From the NCBI GenBank assembly GCA_017885175.1, contig JAFNGP010000196.1, positions 1-6,391 of the forward strand: a DNA stretch of 6,391 nucleotides. The letters run 5' to 3'. Position numbers and translations under genes: made by a program. How positions within the stretch are numbered: position 1 is the first letter of the stretch; every line of letters starts with the position of its first letter. The DNA comes from a bacterium. GTDB lineage: Bacteria; Krumholzibacteriota; Krumholzibacteriia; Krumholzibacteriales; Krumholzibacteriaceae. Below, piece by piece: positions 1 to 6,391 of this stretch. Under the pieces are notes generated by a model, which saw nothing but the letters and a program-made list of their open reading frames with translations, made no database searches and was not told where the DNA came from.

Positions 1-448
1 AAACGACGTCGCCGTACATCTGGATAAATCTCCGGTAGCAGTCGTACGCGAAGCGCTCGTCCCCGGTCGATCGCGCAAGCGCCTTCACGGTGTCGTCGTT
101 GAGACCGAGGTTCAATACGGTGTCCATCATGCCCGGCATGCTCGCGCGGGCGCCGGAGCGTATCGAGAGAAGAAGCGGCGCCTCCGCGCCCCCGAACTTC
201 CCTCCCATGACCTTCTCGACGGCGCGGAGATTCTCCTCGACCTCTTCCCTGAGCCCCGGCGGGTAGGCGCCGCCGTGCTCGTAGAAATACGAGCAGACCT
301 CGGTCGAGATCGTGAATCCCGCCGGCACGGGAATCCCGAGATTCGTCATCTCGGCGAGCCCGGCGCCTTTCCCGCCGAGTATCTCCTTCATGTTCTTGTT
401 TCCCGCGGCCTTGCCGCCTCCGAAGAAAAATACGAATCTGGGCTCCAC
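1..448 (-). CDS. ppdK: pyruvate, phosphate dikinase, N-terminal part (cut by window edge)
   Basis: Cytoplasmic enzyme interconverting pyruvate + ATP + phosphate with phosphoenolpyruvate + AMP + pyrophosphate (EC 2.7.9.1), linking glycolysis and gluconeogenesis. The 149 visible residues are the start of the ATP-grasp nucleotide-binding domain. The glycine-rich segment [10 protein letters not shown] (residues 25-34, Lys27) is followed by [12 protein letters not shown] (38-49) and then the diagnostic [16 protein letters not shown] (95-110), in which Arg97 aligns with the ATP-phosphate-contacting Arg of characterised PPDKs; NLGLND follows. This combination separates PPDK from PEP synthase and enzyme I. 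The start is GTG at 448-446, set by a perfect AGGAGG six bases upstream. The phosphohistidine and PEP-binding domains (about 700 more residues in the family) lie beyond the left edge. It follows the protease gene on the same strand after 160 bp, so co-transcription is possible but it is probably an independent unit. Identification is secure; the gene is incomplete only because the window ends. Confidence 0.97.
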   Translation of the reverse strand, partial: MEPRFVFFFGGGKAAGNKNMKEILGGKGAGLAEMTNLGIPVPAGFTISTEVCSYFYEHGGAYPPGLREEVEENLRAVEKVMGGKFGGAEAPLLLSIRSGARASMPGMMDTVLNLGLNDDTVKALARSTGDERFAYDCYRRFIQMYGDVV

Positions 449-454
449 AAAGAA

Positions 455-460
455 CCTCCT
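455..460 (-). promoter_or_regulatory. Shine-Dalgarno of ppdK
   Basis: AGGAGG on the minus strand, six bases before the GTG at 448-446. It decides the non-ATG start, because no in-frame ATG lies at a suitable distance. The bases just upstream (461-480) are distinctly AT-rich compared with the surrounding GC-rich DNA and include a TTGACA at 477-472, but no well-spaced -10 box accompanies it, so no promoter is called here. Confidence 0.85.
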
Positions 461-608
461 ATCTTTATTTATGTCAATATGTTGTGTGACGCATGACAAC
501 CTGCGCCCCACCCGGCAAGTCTATTCCCAAAAGGCCGTAAATGGCAATGGAATTATGCTCCGGCCGGACGAGCGGCGCGCGGCGACCGTCGAAGGGATTG
601 AAAGAAGG

Positions 609-2465
609 TCAACGGATGAGAACGGCCTTAATGGTCCTCGTGGAGCCCCCGGAGCTGATGGCGAGAAAATAGACCCCGCTTGCGACTCGATCGCCCCGTT
701 CGTTCGTGCCGTTCCAGTCGAGCGTCAGGGACCCTTGAACGGCCCTTCTCTCGGCGAGCGTCTTGACAAGCGCTCCACGGCAGTCGTGGACCCTGACCGT
801 CACCGAACGTGGAGCAGCCAGCGAGATATAAATGCTCGTCGCCGCGCTGAACGGATTCGGAAACGCCGTCGAATAGGCGACCGAATCGACAGGCCGCGCA
901 ATCAGCATCGCGTTCGGGATGCCCCACCCGTATGCGTTGTCTGGGGCCGCGCTCCTGGAAGAGGTGGCGCGCAGCGTGTCCCGCATTTCCATCGGGCTCC
1001 AATCGGGATGAAGCTCGAGCAACAGGGCGCAGACGCCCGCGACCATCGGCGCCGCGAAGGATGTCCCGCCGTACGAGCCATATCCGGCCGGACCCGATAC
1101 GCTCAGCACGCCTACGCCCAACGCCGTGAAATCGGGCTTGATTCGCCCGTCCGCGGTCGGGCCGCGCGAGCTGAACGACGCGATCGCTCCGGCGCGATCG
1201 ACCGCTCCGATCGCAAGCACGCTGTCTCCGTCCGCCGGAGCGACGAGCCCGGAAATTCCTCGATTGCCGACTGAATTGACGACGACGATCCCGTGGGACG
1301 CGGCGATGTCCGCGGCCCGGGTGCAGAGCGCTATATTGCCGTCCAGCTGATTATTCGTATACCAATCGAAATATCCGAGCGAGCTCGTGACGACGTCGGC
1401 GCCCGCGCTGTCCGCCCATTCGATCCCCGCCACCCAGTTATCCTCCTCGATGGAGGTTTCGGAGCCTACGATCTCTGTTTTCGCGAGAAGATACCTCCCG
1501 CCCCACGCCGGGCCTATGAGATCGCCTTCCGCGTGCCCCGCGATGACGCCGAGAACGCGCGTGCCGTGTTCGTCCTGGCCGTTCGGATCGCCTGGCTCGT
1601 CGGAAGTCACGGAGTCGTTATTGATGAAATCGTACTGCGCCTCTACCTGAACGTCCGCGAGCGCCGGATGATCGAGCCGGAAACCGGTATCGAGAATCGC
1701 AATGAGAACGGGGCCGCCGCCCGATACGCTGCCTGAACCGTTGTAGCCCGCTTCGAGAAGATCGATGACGCCCACCAGGTTCAGCTGATCGAAGCTCGCC
1801 CCGTAATCGATGGCGCATTCGGCGCATGCGGCGCGGGCCGGGGACGATCCGCGCGGCGGCTCGGCCGGCGGATCGGGAATCCGGCGATGCGAGGCGATGA
1901 GGTCCACCGAGCGCACGAATTCGTATTCGCACACCGCTTCGATCTCGCGCGCCTCGATCTCCGCGCTCACCGCGTTGAAATAGCGCGACGCATGACGGAT
2001 CCTCGTCGCGCGCGCGCGAAGCGAATCGACGTAGCCCCGATGAACGGGAAGGTCGCGCTCGCGGATCGCGGCGTGTCCGCGAAGAACGCGGCGACCGGCA
2101 GCCCGCGCGGAAAAGCAGGGCGGATTCCCTTTTTCCGCGACCGATCCCCTATCGGCGAGAAAGATCCAGATGGCGAGCGTATCCGAGGGCCGGGCCGCGG
2201 CGAGAAGCTCGCGCAGAGGAGACGAGCATTTCCGCGCCGAAGATTCGCCCGGCGGCGGAAGGATCGATCCGGCGCTCGCGCCGCGCGCGGCGGGCATAAT
2301 GAGCGCGCACGCCGACACCGCGATGAGCGCGGCCAGAGCCGTGCTGCCCGCGCTCCGCGAGATCTGCTGCCGTCCGAATCCGGCGCCTGTACGAATACCG
2401 AGCGTTATCTTCCCCTCCTGCGGACCTTCGGAGCGGGGCGGCGAAACCGTCCGACGCCGAGGCAA
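609..2465 (-). CDS. secreted subtilisin-like (S8) serine protease with C-terminal FlgD-like/T9SS-type sorting domain
   Basis: Exported endopeptidase of the S8 family. Numbering follows the longest frame (618 aa, TTG at 2465). Residues about 33-64 form a signal peptide: basic start, hydrophobic core (TALAALIAVSACALI), then PAARGASA. Residues about 92-195 are an FCB-type prodomain, with an IWIFLADRG strand, an RR pair and SRYFNAVSAEI. After a Pro-rich linker containing CAEC comes the DYG..FDQLN lead-in to the catalytic domain. The triad is intact: Asp259 in AILDTGF, His300 in DEHGTRV, Ser469 in GGTSFAAP; oxyanion Asn401 lies in SVGNRG. Residues about 533-618 begin with AFPNPF, form a FlgD-like Ig fold (DWNGTNERGDRVASGVYF) and end in KAVLIR, resembling type A sorting tails of type IX-secreted proteins. 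The true start is uncertain: TTG2465 has no clear ribosome site, whereas a perfect AGGAGG precedes an in-frame ATA at 2408 (giving 599 aa). The gene overlaps the end of the DUF4438 gene and is probably translationally coupled to it. Natural substrate unknown. Confidence 0.93.
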   Translation of the reverse strand: MPRRRTVSPPRSEGPQEGKITLGIRTGAGFGRQQISRSAGSTALAALIAVSACALIMPAARGASAGSILPPPGESSARKCSSPLRELLAAARPSDTLAIWIFLADRGSVAEKGNPPCFSARAAGRRVLRGHAAIRERDLPVHRGYVDSLRARATRIRHASRYFNAVSAEIEAREIEAVCEYEFVRSVDLIASHRRIPDPPAEPPRGSSPARAACAECAIDYGASFDQLNLVGVIDLLEAGYNGSGSVSGGGPVLIAILDTGFRLDHPALADVQVEAQYDFINNDSVTSDEPGDPNGQDEHGTRVLGVIAGHAEGDLIGPAWGGRYLLAKTEIVGSETSIEEDNWVAGIEWADSAGADVVTSSLGYFDWYTNNQLDGNIALCTRAADIAASHGIVVVNSVGNRGISGLVAPADGDSVLAIGAVDRAGAIASFSSRGPTADGRIKPDFTALGVGVLSVSGPAGYGSYGGTSFAAPMVAGVCALLLELHPDWSPMEMRDTLRATSSRSAAPDNAYGWGIPNAMLIARPVDSVAYSTAFPNPFSAATSIYISLAAPRSVTVRVHDCRGALVKTLAERRAVQGSLTLDWNGTNERGDRVASGVYFLAISSGGSTRTIKAVLIR

Positions 2466-3331
2466 TGCGCGATGTTTGCATCCCGCTCGATCTTCGGCAC
2501 GATGACCTTTTCCGACGTCGTCATGATCACCGTGATCCCCGGGCCGTGGCCGCTGACGACGCAGGAGGCGTGGACGACGACCCCGATCGTGAGCGCGTCC
2601 GATTTGATCGATCTCCCGAACCTGCAGTCCGCGTCCCGGATGGCGATGACGTCGCCGAGGCGAAGACTCTCGAGCCCGTATTTCCGCGTCAGGTTCTCAT
2701 CCGAGACCTGTATGTCGAAATCCCCGCTGAAGCTGTGCCGCGATCCCGTCCCCGAGCCCATGATCGAAGCGGGAATGACGTGCGTCACCGGCACGACGAG
2801 CTGATCGCCCCGAGCGGCTATTCCCATCTTCCGGAGCAGATCCGGATCGAGGCTCATCATCCGCACGTCGGGATAATCCTTGAGCGTGAGCCCCTGGCCG
2901 TACGCCTTGATCTGGATTCGGTCGCCGATGACGAGCTTATCGAGAACGGACGGCGAAAAATCCACGAGGACGTGCTCGACGCCCCCGTGCTTGCCCGTCA
3001 CGAAGCCCCGCGCGTTCAGCGCCTCGCCGCTTACCACGCGCGCCTCGTTTCCGATGCACGCGAGAATGCAGAGCGCTCCGAGATACGCGCCGTCCTTCTC
3101 CCTCTCGTCGAGCGTCATGCTCACGCCGGGCTCCACGTGGTCCCCCGCGAAGCCGAAGGCCGAATCGCCGACGGCGACGTTATACGTGATCCCGCCGACC
3201 CCCGGGAGAACGTGAACGCCCCCTCCCTGATCGACGAGGTACGGGTTCTTGAGTGGAATCCGCGGATGGGCGATCCCGCCGATGACCGATTGGATGACGC
3301 AATTCTCCGAATTCGTTCTCAGCATACGCAT
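2405..3331 (-). CDS. DUF4438 family protein, function unknown
   Basis: A 308-residue protein with no signal peptide or membrane segment, so probably cytoplasmic. It is recognised as the DUF4438 family (Thermotoga TM1086 type) from the near-N-terminal run HPRIPLKNPYLVDQGG..HVLPGVGGITYNV (residues 22-52, in part), then VGDSAFGFAGDHVEPGVS (54-71), a β-rich middle with a KAYGQGL segment (142-148), and GSGTGSRHSFSGDFDIQ (192-208) ahead of a second β-rich half (GDVIAIRDADCRFGR, 226-240). Length fits the family. No catalytic activity is known to me, and none is proposed. The start is ATG 3331 or ATG 3325; GAAGGG at 3338-3333 is better spaced for the second, which would remove two residues. The frame stays open to a TTG at 3427 but that stretch (Arg-rich, low similarity to anything) looks non-coding. 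The Arg-rich end (KVRRRGR) encodes the ribosome site of the following S8 protease, which it overlaps, so the two are very likely one operon. Confidence 0.85.
   Translation of the reverse strand: MRMLRTNSENCVIQSVIGGIAHPRIPLKNPYLVDQGGGVHVLPGVGGITYNVAVGDSAFGFAGDHVEPGVSMTLDEREKDGAYLGALCILACIGNEARVVSGEALNARGFVTGKHGGVEHVLVDFSPSVLDKLVIGDRIQIKAYGQGLTLKDYPDVRMMSLDPDLLRKMGIAARGDQLVVPVTHVIPASIMGSGTGSRHSFSGDFDIQVSDENLTRKYGLESLRLGDVIAIRDADCRFGRSIKSDALTIGVVVHASCVVSGHGPGITVIMTTSEKVIVPKIERDANIAHCLGVGRFRRPAPKVRRRGR
2414..2419 (-). promoter_or_regulatory. Shine-Dalgarno of the S8 protease, inside the DUF4438 coding end
   Basis: AGGAGG formed by two tandem AGG (Arg) codons near the end of the DUF4438 gene. The upstream gene stops at TAA 2407-2405. 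Five bases after the AGGAGG, the protease frame reads ATA (2408-2406), which overlaps that stop as ATAA, the same geometry as the common ATGA coupling overlap. No ATG, GTG or TTG in the protease frame lies within usable distance downstream of this site. The match to the consensus is seen directly; its use with an ATA start is inference. Confidence 0.55.
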
Positions 3332-3468
3332 GCCCTTCGTTTCCCGCCGGGCGCCGTGCCGGGCGGACTGTTCCGTGTTCCGCGCCGATGCGCGGCGCCA
3401 ACCGTTTTTCGCAAACAGGCCGGCCAAATCGTCAAGGAACCATCGTGAACGTTCTACGGTAAAATGAG

Positions 3469-3497
3469 ATGTTCCCAGAAAAGGCGACGCGCGTCAA
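3469..3497 (-). promoter_or_regulatory. possible promoter for the DUF4438-protease unit
   Basis: The 242 bp between the terminator (ending at 3574) and the DUF4438 start (3331) contain no gene and must hold the promoter if this unit is independent. The best sigma70-like candidate is TTGACG (3497-3492), then 17 bases, then GAACAT (3474-3469), with an AT-rich ATTTTA just downstream. The -35 matches five of six consensus bases, the -10 only three. FCB-type sigma factors may use other boxes, so this is a weak call. Confidence 0.22.
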
Positions 3498-3573
3498 GAT
3501 GATTGAAGAGTCCCGACGGCATCGCCCCCGCGATGTACCGCCGCCTTTTCCCGTCGGCGCGCGAGGCGAGGGC

Positions 3574-3606
3574 AAAAAAAAGCCGCCCCCTGCACGGGGG
3601 GCGGCT
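3574..3606 (-). terminator. Rho-independent terminator
   Basis: On the minus strand an uninterrupted 10-bp GC-rich stem (AGCCGCCCCC pairing with GGGGGCGGCT) closes a six-base loop and is followed directly by eight T residues. It lies 20 bp after the stop of the FN3-like secreted protein gene and ends that transcription unit, separating it from the DUF4438-protease pair. The T tract is only on this strand, so it acts in one direction. Confidence 0.93.
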
Positions 3607-3626
3607 CGTTCCGGACAGACGCCGGG

Positions 3627-4910
3627 TCACCTGATGACGACGATCCTTCCGTACATATCGGACCCGTCGGCGGAATTCTTGCAGCGATAGAGATACACGC
3701 CCGAACCGACATCCTCGTCGCGCTGGTTCTTCACATCCCACGAAATGATCCCGTCCTCCCCCGTCGGGCTGCTGTGATGCCCCTCCCACACGAGATCTCC
3801 CGACACCGTGTAGACTCTGATGTCGGATTCCTTCGGCACATTGAAGAACTTGATGCTGCCGTCGGGATAGTTGTGGTAGAAGGGATGCGTCTCCGCCGAG
3901 GTCCCGGTGCGATAAGGATTCGGAACCGCGTAAATCAACCGCATGTCGGTACCCGCGTTAACCGTCATCACGATGACCTCGGAAACGTCTTCGCACGGTT
4001 TCGGATTATCCGGATCCGCGGGATTCGACAGGTCCTCGTCGCAGATGAAATTATCTCTCTTGTTGAACTCCGTCATGCCCTTGAAATAGCCCCTGTCGAA
4101 ACACGTCACAACGTAATAGTAGGTGAATCCGGCGAACGCGTTCTGATCGACGAACTCGTAGTACGGTCTTCCCAACGCATCCCGCTTGGGCCATTCGCGG
4201 AAATAGAGCGAATCTTCTCTGACGCCGAGAAATGCGGCGTCGCGCGAGAGCTCGGATATGACGCTCATATGGGTAGGCAGCGGAGACAACCCTCTCCAGA
4301 TATGGAAACCTTCAAATGTCTGGAGATCCAATTCAAAGGAGGCGGGGCTTCCGTCGAACGTCGAATCCACGATCCCCTCGCTGAAAGCGAGACTGATGCC
4401 GAGCTTCAGCGTATCGAACGGCTTCGCCAATCCGACCAGATTGAGCGGAATGACGGCGCCCGGAGTATAGTAACTCGTGCCGAGATTGAACTCCTTGCGA
4501 TACGTGTTGAAGCGATCCCGCAATTCGGCGGACATCCGGATGGATGGCGTACCGAAAGGCGCGACGCCGATCGTGTCCACCGTAACCTTGGTGAGCACGA
4601 TTTTCTCAACCTTGAGAGTCCGATCGACGGTTCCACCGTAAATGCCGGAGATCGTGACCTCGGAAATGCCCGGATCGGGTCCCCGCCAGCTGCCCCAGTG
4701 CCGCGATCCCGTAATCGAGGCGATCTCGGCGCGAGGCGGATACCATCCGACAACGATATTCCTTCCGTCCTTTTTCACGTAAACGGAATCGGGCGGAACG
4801 ATATTCAATCTCATCGTATCCACGGCGCTCTGCGCCCGCGCGTCGATACACATGGCCGAGATAGCGAGGAGCGCAAAAACAAAAGCTATTCCCCGTCGAA
4901 TCAGACTCAC
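3627..4910 (-). CDS. secreted FN3-like protein with C-terminal sorting domain
   Basis: A 427-residue exported protein not assignable to a named family. Residues 1-26 are a signal peptide: IRR, then hydrophobic GIAFVFALLAISAM, with probable cleavage after ARA (24-26). The mature part begins with an Ig/FN3-like stretch (NIVVGWYPPR, 51-60; β-strands to about 180). A second FN3-like unit spans about 196-290 (TFEGFHIWRG ... YYEFVDQNAFAGFTYYYVVTCFDRG). A short Asp/Pro/Asn-rich linker with two cysteines (about 286-308) precedes the C-terminal module: YAVPNPYR (327-334), a FlgD-like Ig fold (SWDVKNQRDEDVGSGVYLYR, 390-409) and the tail GRIVVIR. This module resembles that of the S8 protease in this window and suggests the same export and surface-anchoring route. 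Four Cys remain after cleavage. The start is GTG 4910-4908, four bases after AAGGAGG. It lies 37 bp after the upstream GATase-like gene and is followed by a strong terminator, so it is the last gene of that operon. No enzymatic motif is visible; a binding, adhesive or structural role is an inference. Confidence 0.9.
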   Translation of the reverse strand: MSLIRRGIAFVFALLAISAMCIDARAQSAVDTMRLNIVPPDSVYVKKDGRNIVVGWYPPRAEIASITGSRHWGSWRGPDPGISEVTISGIYGGTVDRTLKVEKIVLTKVTVDTIGVAPFGTPSIRMSAELRDRFNTYRKEFNLGTSYYTPGAVIPLNLVGLAKPFDTLKLGISLAFSEGIVDSTFDGSPASFELDLQTFEGFHIWRGLSPLPTHMSVISELSRDAAFLGVREDSLYFREWPKRDALGRPYYEFVDQNAFAGFTYYYVVTCFDRGYFKGMTEFNKRDNFICDEDLSNPADPDNPKPCEDVSEVIVMTVNAGTDMRLIYAVPNPYRTGTSAETHPFYHNYPDGSIKFFNVPKESDIRVYTVSGDLVWEGHHSSPTGEDGIISWDVKNQRDEDVGSGVYLYRCKNSADGSDMYGRIVVIR

Positions 4911-4914
4911 CGTG

Positions 4915-4921
4915 CCTCCTT
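4915..4921 (-). promoter_or_regulatory. Shine-Dalgarno of the FN3-like secreted protein
   Basis: AAGGAGG on the minus strand, four bases upstream of GTG 4910-4908. It fixes the non-ATG start, and the residues that follow form a good signal peptide, which supports the choice. It occupies most of the 37-bp gap after the upstream gene, leaving no room for a separate promoter. Confidence 0.85.
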
Positions 4922-4947
4922 TTCAGTCCACTCTAGCCGGGCAACGA

Positions 4948-6391
4948 TCATGGGGTTGCCAGAATCTGCCATTTCCGGAAAATCGTATTGATAACGGCTC
5001 TGCCCTGCGCCCGGTCGAAGAACCACAGCTCGAAGCCGAAATGCGCGCTCGGCGCCGCCACGGCGATTCCGGACGCCACTTCAGGAACGATATGCGAATA
5101 CTTCGTCACCCAGATCGCCACCGTCTGGTTGTTGAGAGCCGAATTCGTGTTCTTCGCCTTCATGCGGTACATCGGATGGAAACATCTCTGGCTCAACACG
5201 CTGTTTCGATTCATCCAGTACTGGGGATCATAAACCTCGACGGGGGTGAATCCGCCGGGCCGGGAGCCCGGTTCGTTCGGAGCGAAATAGCGCCCCGCGA
5301 CCAGAATCTCCGACCAGAGGTTGAGCTCGTTCGGCATGCCGGGAATACTGTCGTGCCACGCGTCGGTCGACTTGACCGCGCCCGGGTACATACAATCGTA
5401 GTTGCGGATCCTTCTCATCGGCATGTCCGCATCGGTGCGGAAGGCCCCGTCGATCTTGTCGAGCATCGTGATGCAATAATCCTTGTACGGGTACGCATTG
5501 GCTGCGCTCGTATCGCCCTCGCAGCCGTCCGAGTTCCCCAGAAGCTCGCATTTGATATTGAGCGGAAATCCCCGCGCGGCGGTAACGACCGGAAGGATCG
5601 AGGCGAGCCCCCCCGCTTTTTCGGACATGCCTTCCGTCAGCACGTGCCCGCCCTTCGCGAGAAAGATCGCCAGGAAATTGATCGGAATCGCCGCCTGGCC
5701 GACCCTGGACTCGGGCGTAAACTGAATGACGTCGTCGATGCAGCTCGTCTTGAGATCGGAATTGAACGTCCAGACGATATTCTTGTACCGGCCTATGAGG
5801 GATATCTTCGGAGGCGCCGAGTTGTATCCGCCGTAAACGGCGTCGTACACGTCGCGCGTAGGATCGAAGCCGATCGTGCGATTGCAGTGGCCGAGCCAGA
5901 ATGCGTCGTGCTGATCCTCCCTCGGAAAGTTGTAGTCGATCTGCACGAAGTCGTTCGTCGAACGGAAGTCGTCCACCCAGAGAAGGTTGCGGTCCATCGT
6001 GAACGGGACGATGTTGATCTCGACCTGGCCGAGGGTCTCCGAGCCCGAGTTGTCCACGACCCGCACGTAGAGCGTGTGCACCCCCGAGTACCAGATCGCC
6101 TTGCAGCCGACATTGAACGGGCTGCAATCCGATTCCCAGTCGCTCGGGTTGTTCAGATCCGCGACGTCCCATCCGTATTGGAAACACACGATCTCGCCGC
6201 CGTACGCGGAGGCATCCCCCAACCAATGGAAGTTGAGCTCCACCCCGGGCGGGAGATCGCGCTTCTCTCTCTTCGGGTTCCCACCCGTAAACTGGAATCC
6301 TCCGAGAAACGGCTCGATGATGGTCAGCAGCGGATACGCGGTGATCGACACGATGAACTGCCGTACGTTCACTCCCCGCGTGAAGATCGCG
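4948..6391 (-). CDS. C-terminal part of a large exported protein with Ig-like and glutamine-amidotransferase-like domains
   Basis: The frame is open to the right edge of the window, so the 5' end is missing. The GTG at 6372 is probably internal: the only purine-rich run abuts it, and what follows reads as β-strands rather than a signal peptide. Counting from that codon (474 aa), residues about 15-125 form an Ig/FN3-like domain (TIIEPFLGG ... ELNFHWLGD ... HTLYVRVVDNSG). Residues about 128-474 look like a class I glutamine-amidotransferase/ThuA-type Rossmann fold: LLWVDDF strand (130-136), YDAVYGG (176-182), YKNIVWTFNSD (196-206), FLAIFLAKGGHVLTEG (233-248) and a final FGFELWFFDRAQGRAVINTIF (445-465, in part). 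This layout occurs in exported proteins of FCB-related candidate phyla, where activity is untested; no nucleophilic Cys/His pair can be assigned here. Ten Cys in 474 residues favour disulfides and an extracytoplasmic location. It ends in ATP without a sorting tail, unlike its downstream partner. Domain assignment is by fold pattern and only moderately sure. Confidence 0.8.
   Translation of the reverse strand, partial: AIFTRGVNVRQFIVSITAYPLLTIIEPFLGGFQFTGGNPKREKRDLPPGVELNFHWLGDASAYGGEIVCFQYGWDVADLNNPSDWESDCSPFNVGCKAIWYSGVHTLYVRVVDNSGSETLGQVEINIVPFTMDRNLLWVDDFRSTNDFVQIDYNFPREDQHDAFWLGHCNRTIGFDPTRDVYDAVYGGYNSAPPKISLIGRYKNIVWTFNSDLKTSCIDDVIQFTPESRVGQAAIPINFLAIFLAKGGHVLTEGMSEKAGGLASILPVVTAARGFPLNIKCELLGNSDGCEGDTSAANAYPYKDYCITMLDKIDGAFRTDADMPMRRIRNYDCMYPGAVKSTDAWHDSIPGMPNELNLWSEILVAGRYFAPNEPGSRPGGFTPVEVYDPQYWMNRNSVLSQRCFHPMYRMKAKNTNSALNNQTVAIWVTKYSHIVPEVASGIAVAAPSAHFGFELWFFDRAQGRAVINTIFRKWQILATP

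Noticed and set aside
472..499. TTGACA and TTGTCA boxes upstream of ppdK as a promoter
   Set aside because: TTGACA (477-472) would place its -10 past the ribosome site on TTCTTT, and TTGTCA (499-494) pairs only with TGACAT at 17 bases. Neither gives a convincing -10.
529..565. Possible terminator between the protease and ppdK
   Set aside because: On the minus strand GGCCG and CGGCC could pair ahead of a TTTT run, but the stem is only 5 bp with a 23-base loop, so it is too weak to call.
312..1274. Plus-strand open frame (320 aa) crossing the ppdK start and the protease C-terminus
   Set aside because: It runs antisense across two well-supported genes and the gap between them, and shows compositionally biased, motif-free sequence.
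2465..3448. Long plus-strand open frame (327 aa) opposite the DUF4438 gene
   Set aside because: It mirrors the DUF4438 gene, is rich in Arg/Asp/Pro/Ala from antisense reading of GC-rich codons, and has no recognisable motif. The minus-strand product has clear family motifs.
4828..4910. Lipoprotein signal in the FN3-like protein (Cys21 after ISAM)
   Set aside because: The residues before Cys21 (SAM) do not fit the lipobox, which needs a small residue at -1. A signal peptidase I site after ARA fits better.
3774..4991. Long plus-strand open frame (405 aa) opposite the FN3-like secreted protein
   Set aside because: It is antisense to a gene with a good ribosome site, signal peptide, sorting module and terminator. 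Its own translation is Arg/Ile/Asp-biased with no domain pattern.

Overview
All five genes in this window lie on the minus strand, so transcription runs from high to low coordinates. The DNA is moderately GC-rich. Two products carry a C-terminal secretion/anchoring module of the kind found in the Bacteroidetes–Chlorobi–Fibrobacteres group and related uncultivated phyla: a 'PNP(F/Y)' motif, then a FlgD-like Ig fold, then a short tail ending in a hydrophobic residue plus Arg. Together with the FN3/Ig-type extracellular proteins and an S8 protease with an FCB-type prodomain, this suggests a GC-rich FCB-superphylum or neighbouring candidate phylum (Eisenbacteria, Krumholzibacteria, Latescibacteria or Zixibacteria type). 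The phylum assignment is inference; there is no rRNA or phylogenetic marker to settle it.

Layout in transcription order. (1) 6391-4948: C-terminal part of a large, cysteine-rich, probably secreted protein, with an Ig-like domain followed by a class I glutamine-amidotransferase-like domain; its 5' end is outside the window. (2) 4910-3627: a secreted FN3-like protein with a signal peptide and a C-terminal sorting module, 37 nt downstream and probably in the same operon. This unit ends at a strong Rho-independent terminator (3606-3574). (3) 3331-2405: a cytoplasmic DUF4438-family protein. (4) 2465-609: a secreted subtilisin-like (S8) serine protease with N-terminal prodomain, intact Asp/His/Ser triad and C-terminal FlgD-like sorting module; its reading frame overlaps the end of the DUF4438 gene. 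(5) 448-1: the N-terminal 149 residues of pyruvate, phosphate dikinase (ppdK), cut by the window edge.

The window combines housekeeping carbon metabolism (ppdK) with two small units for exported proteins. Three of the five products look extracytoplasmic, and two of those look like substrates of the same outer-membrane sorting route (type IX-like). No mobile element, CRISPR array, tRNA, rRNA or clear defence system is visible. The most notable points are the start-site arrangement of the protease, where tandem AGG codons of the upstream gene form a perfect Shine-Dalgarno sequence facing an ATA codon, the DUF4438/protease pairing, and the GATase-like exported protein. I see no convincing new multi-gene system.
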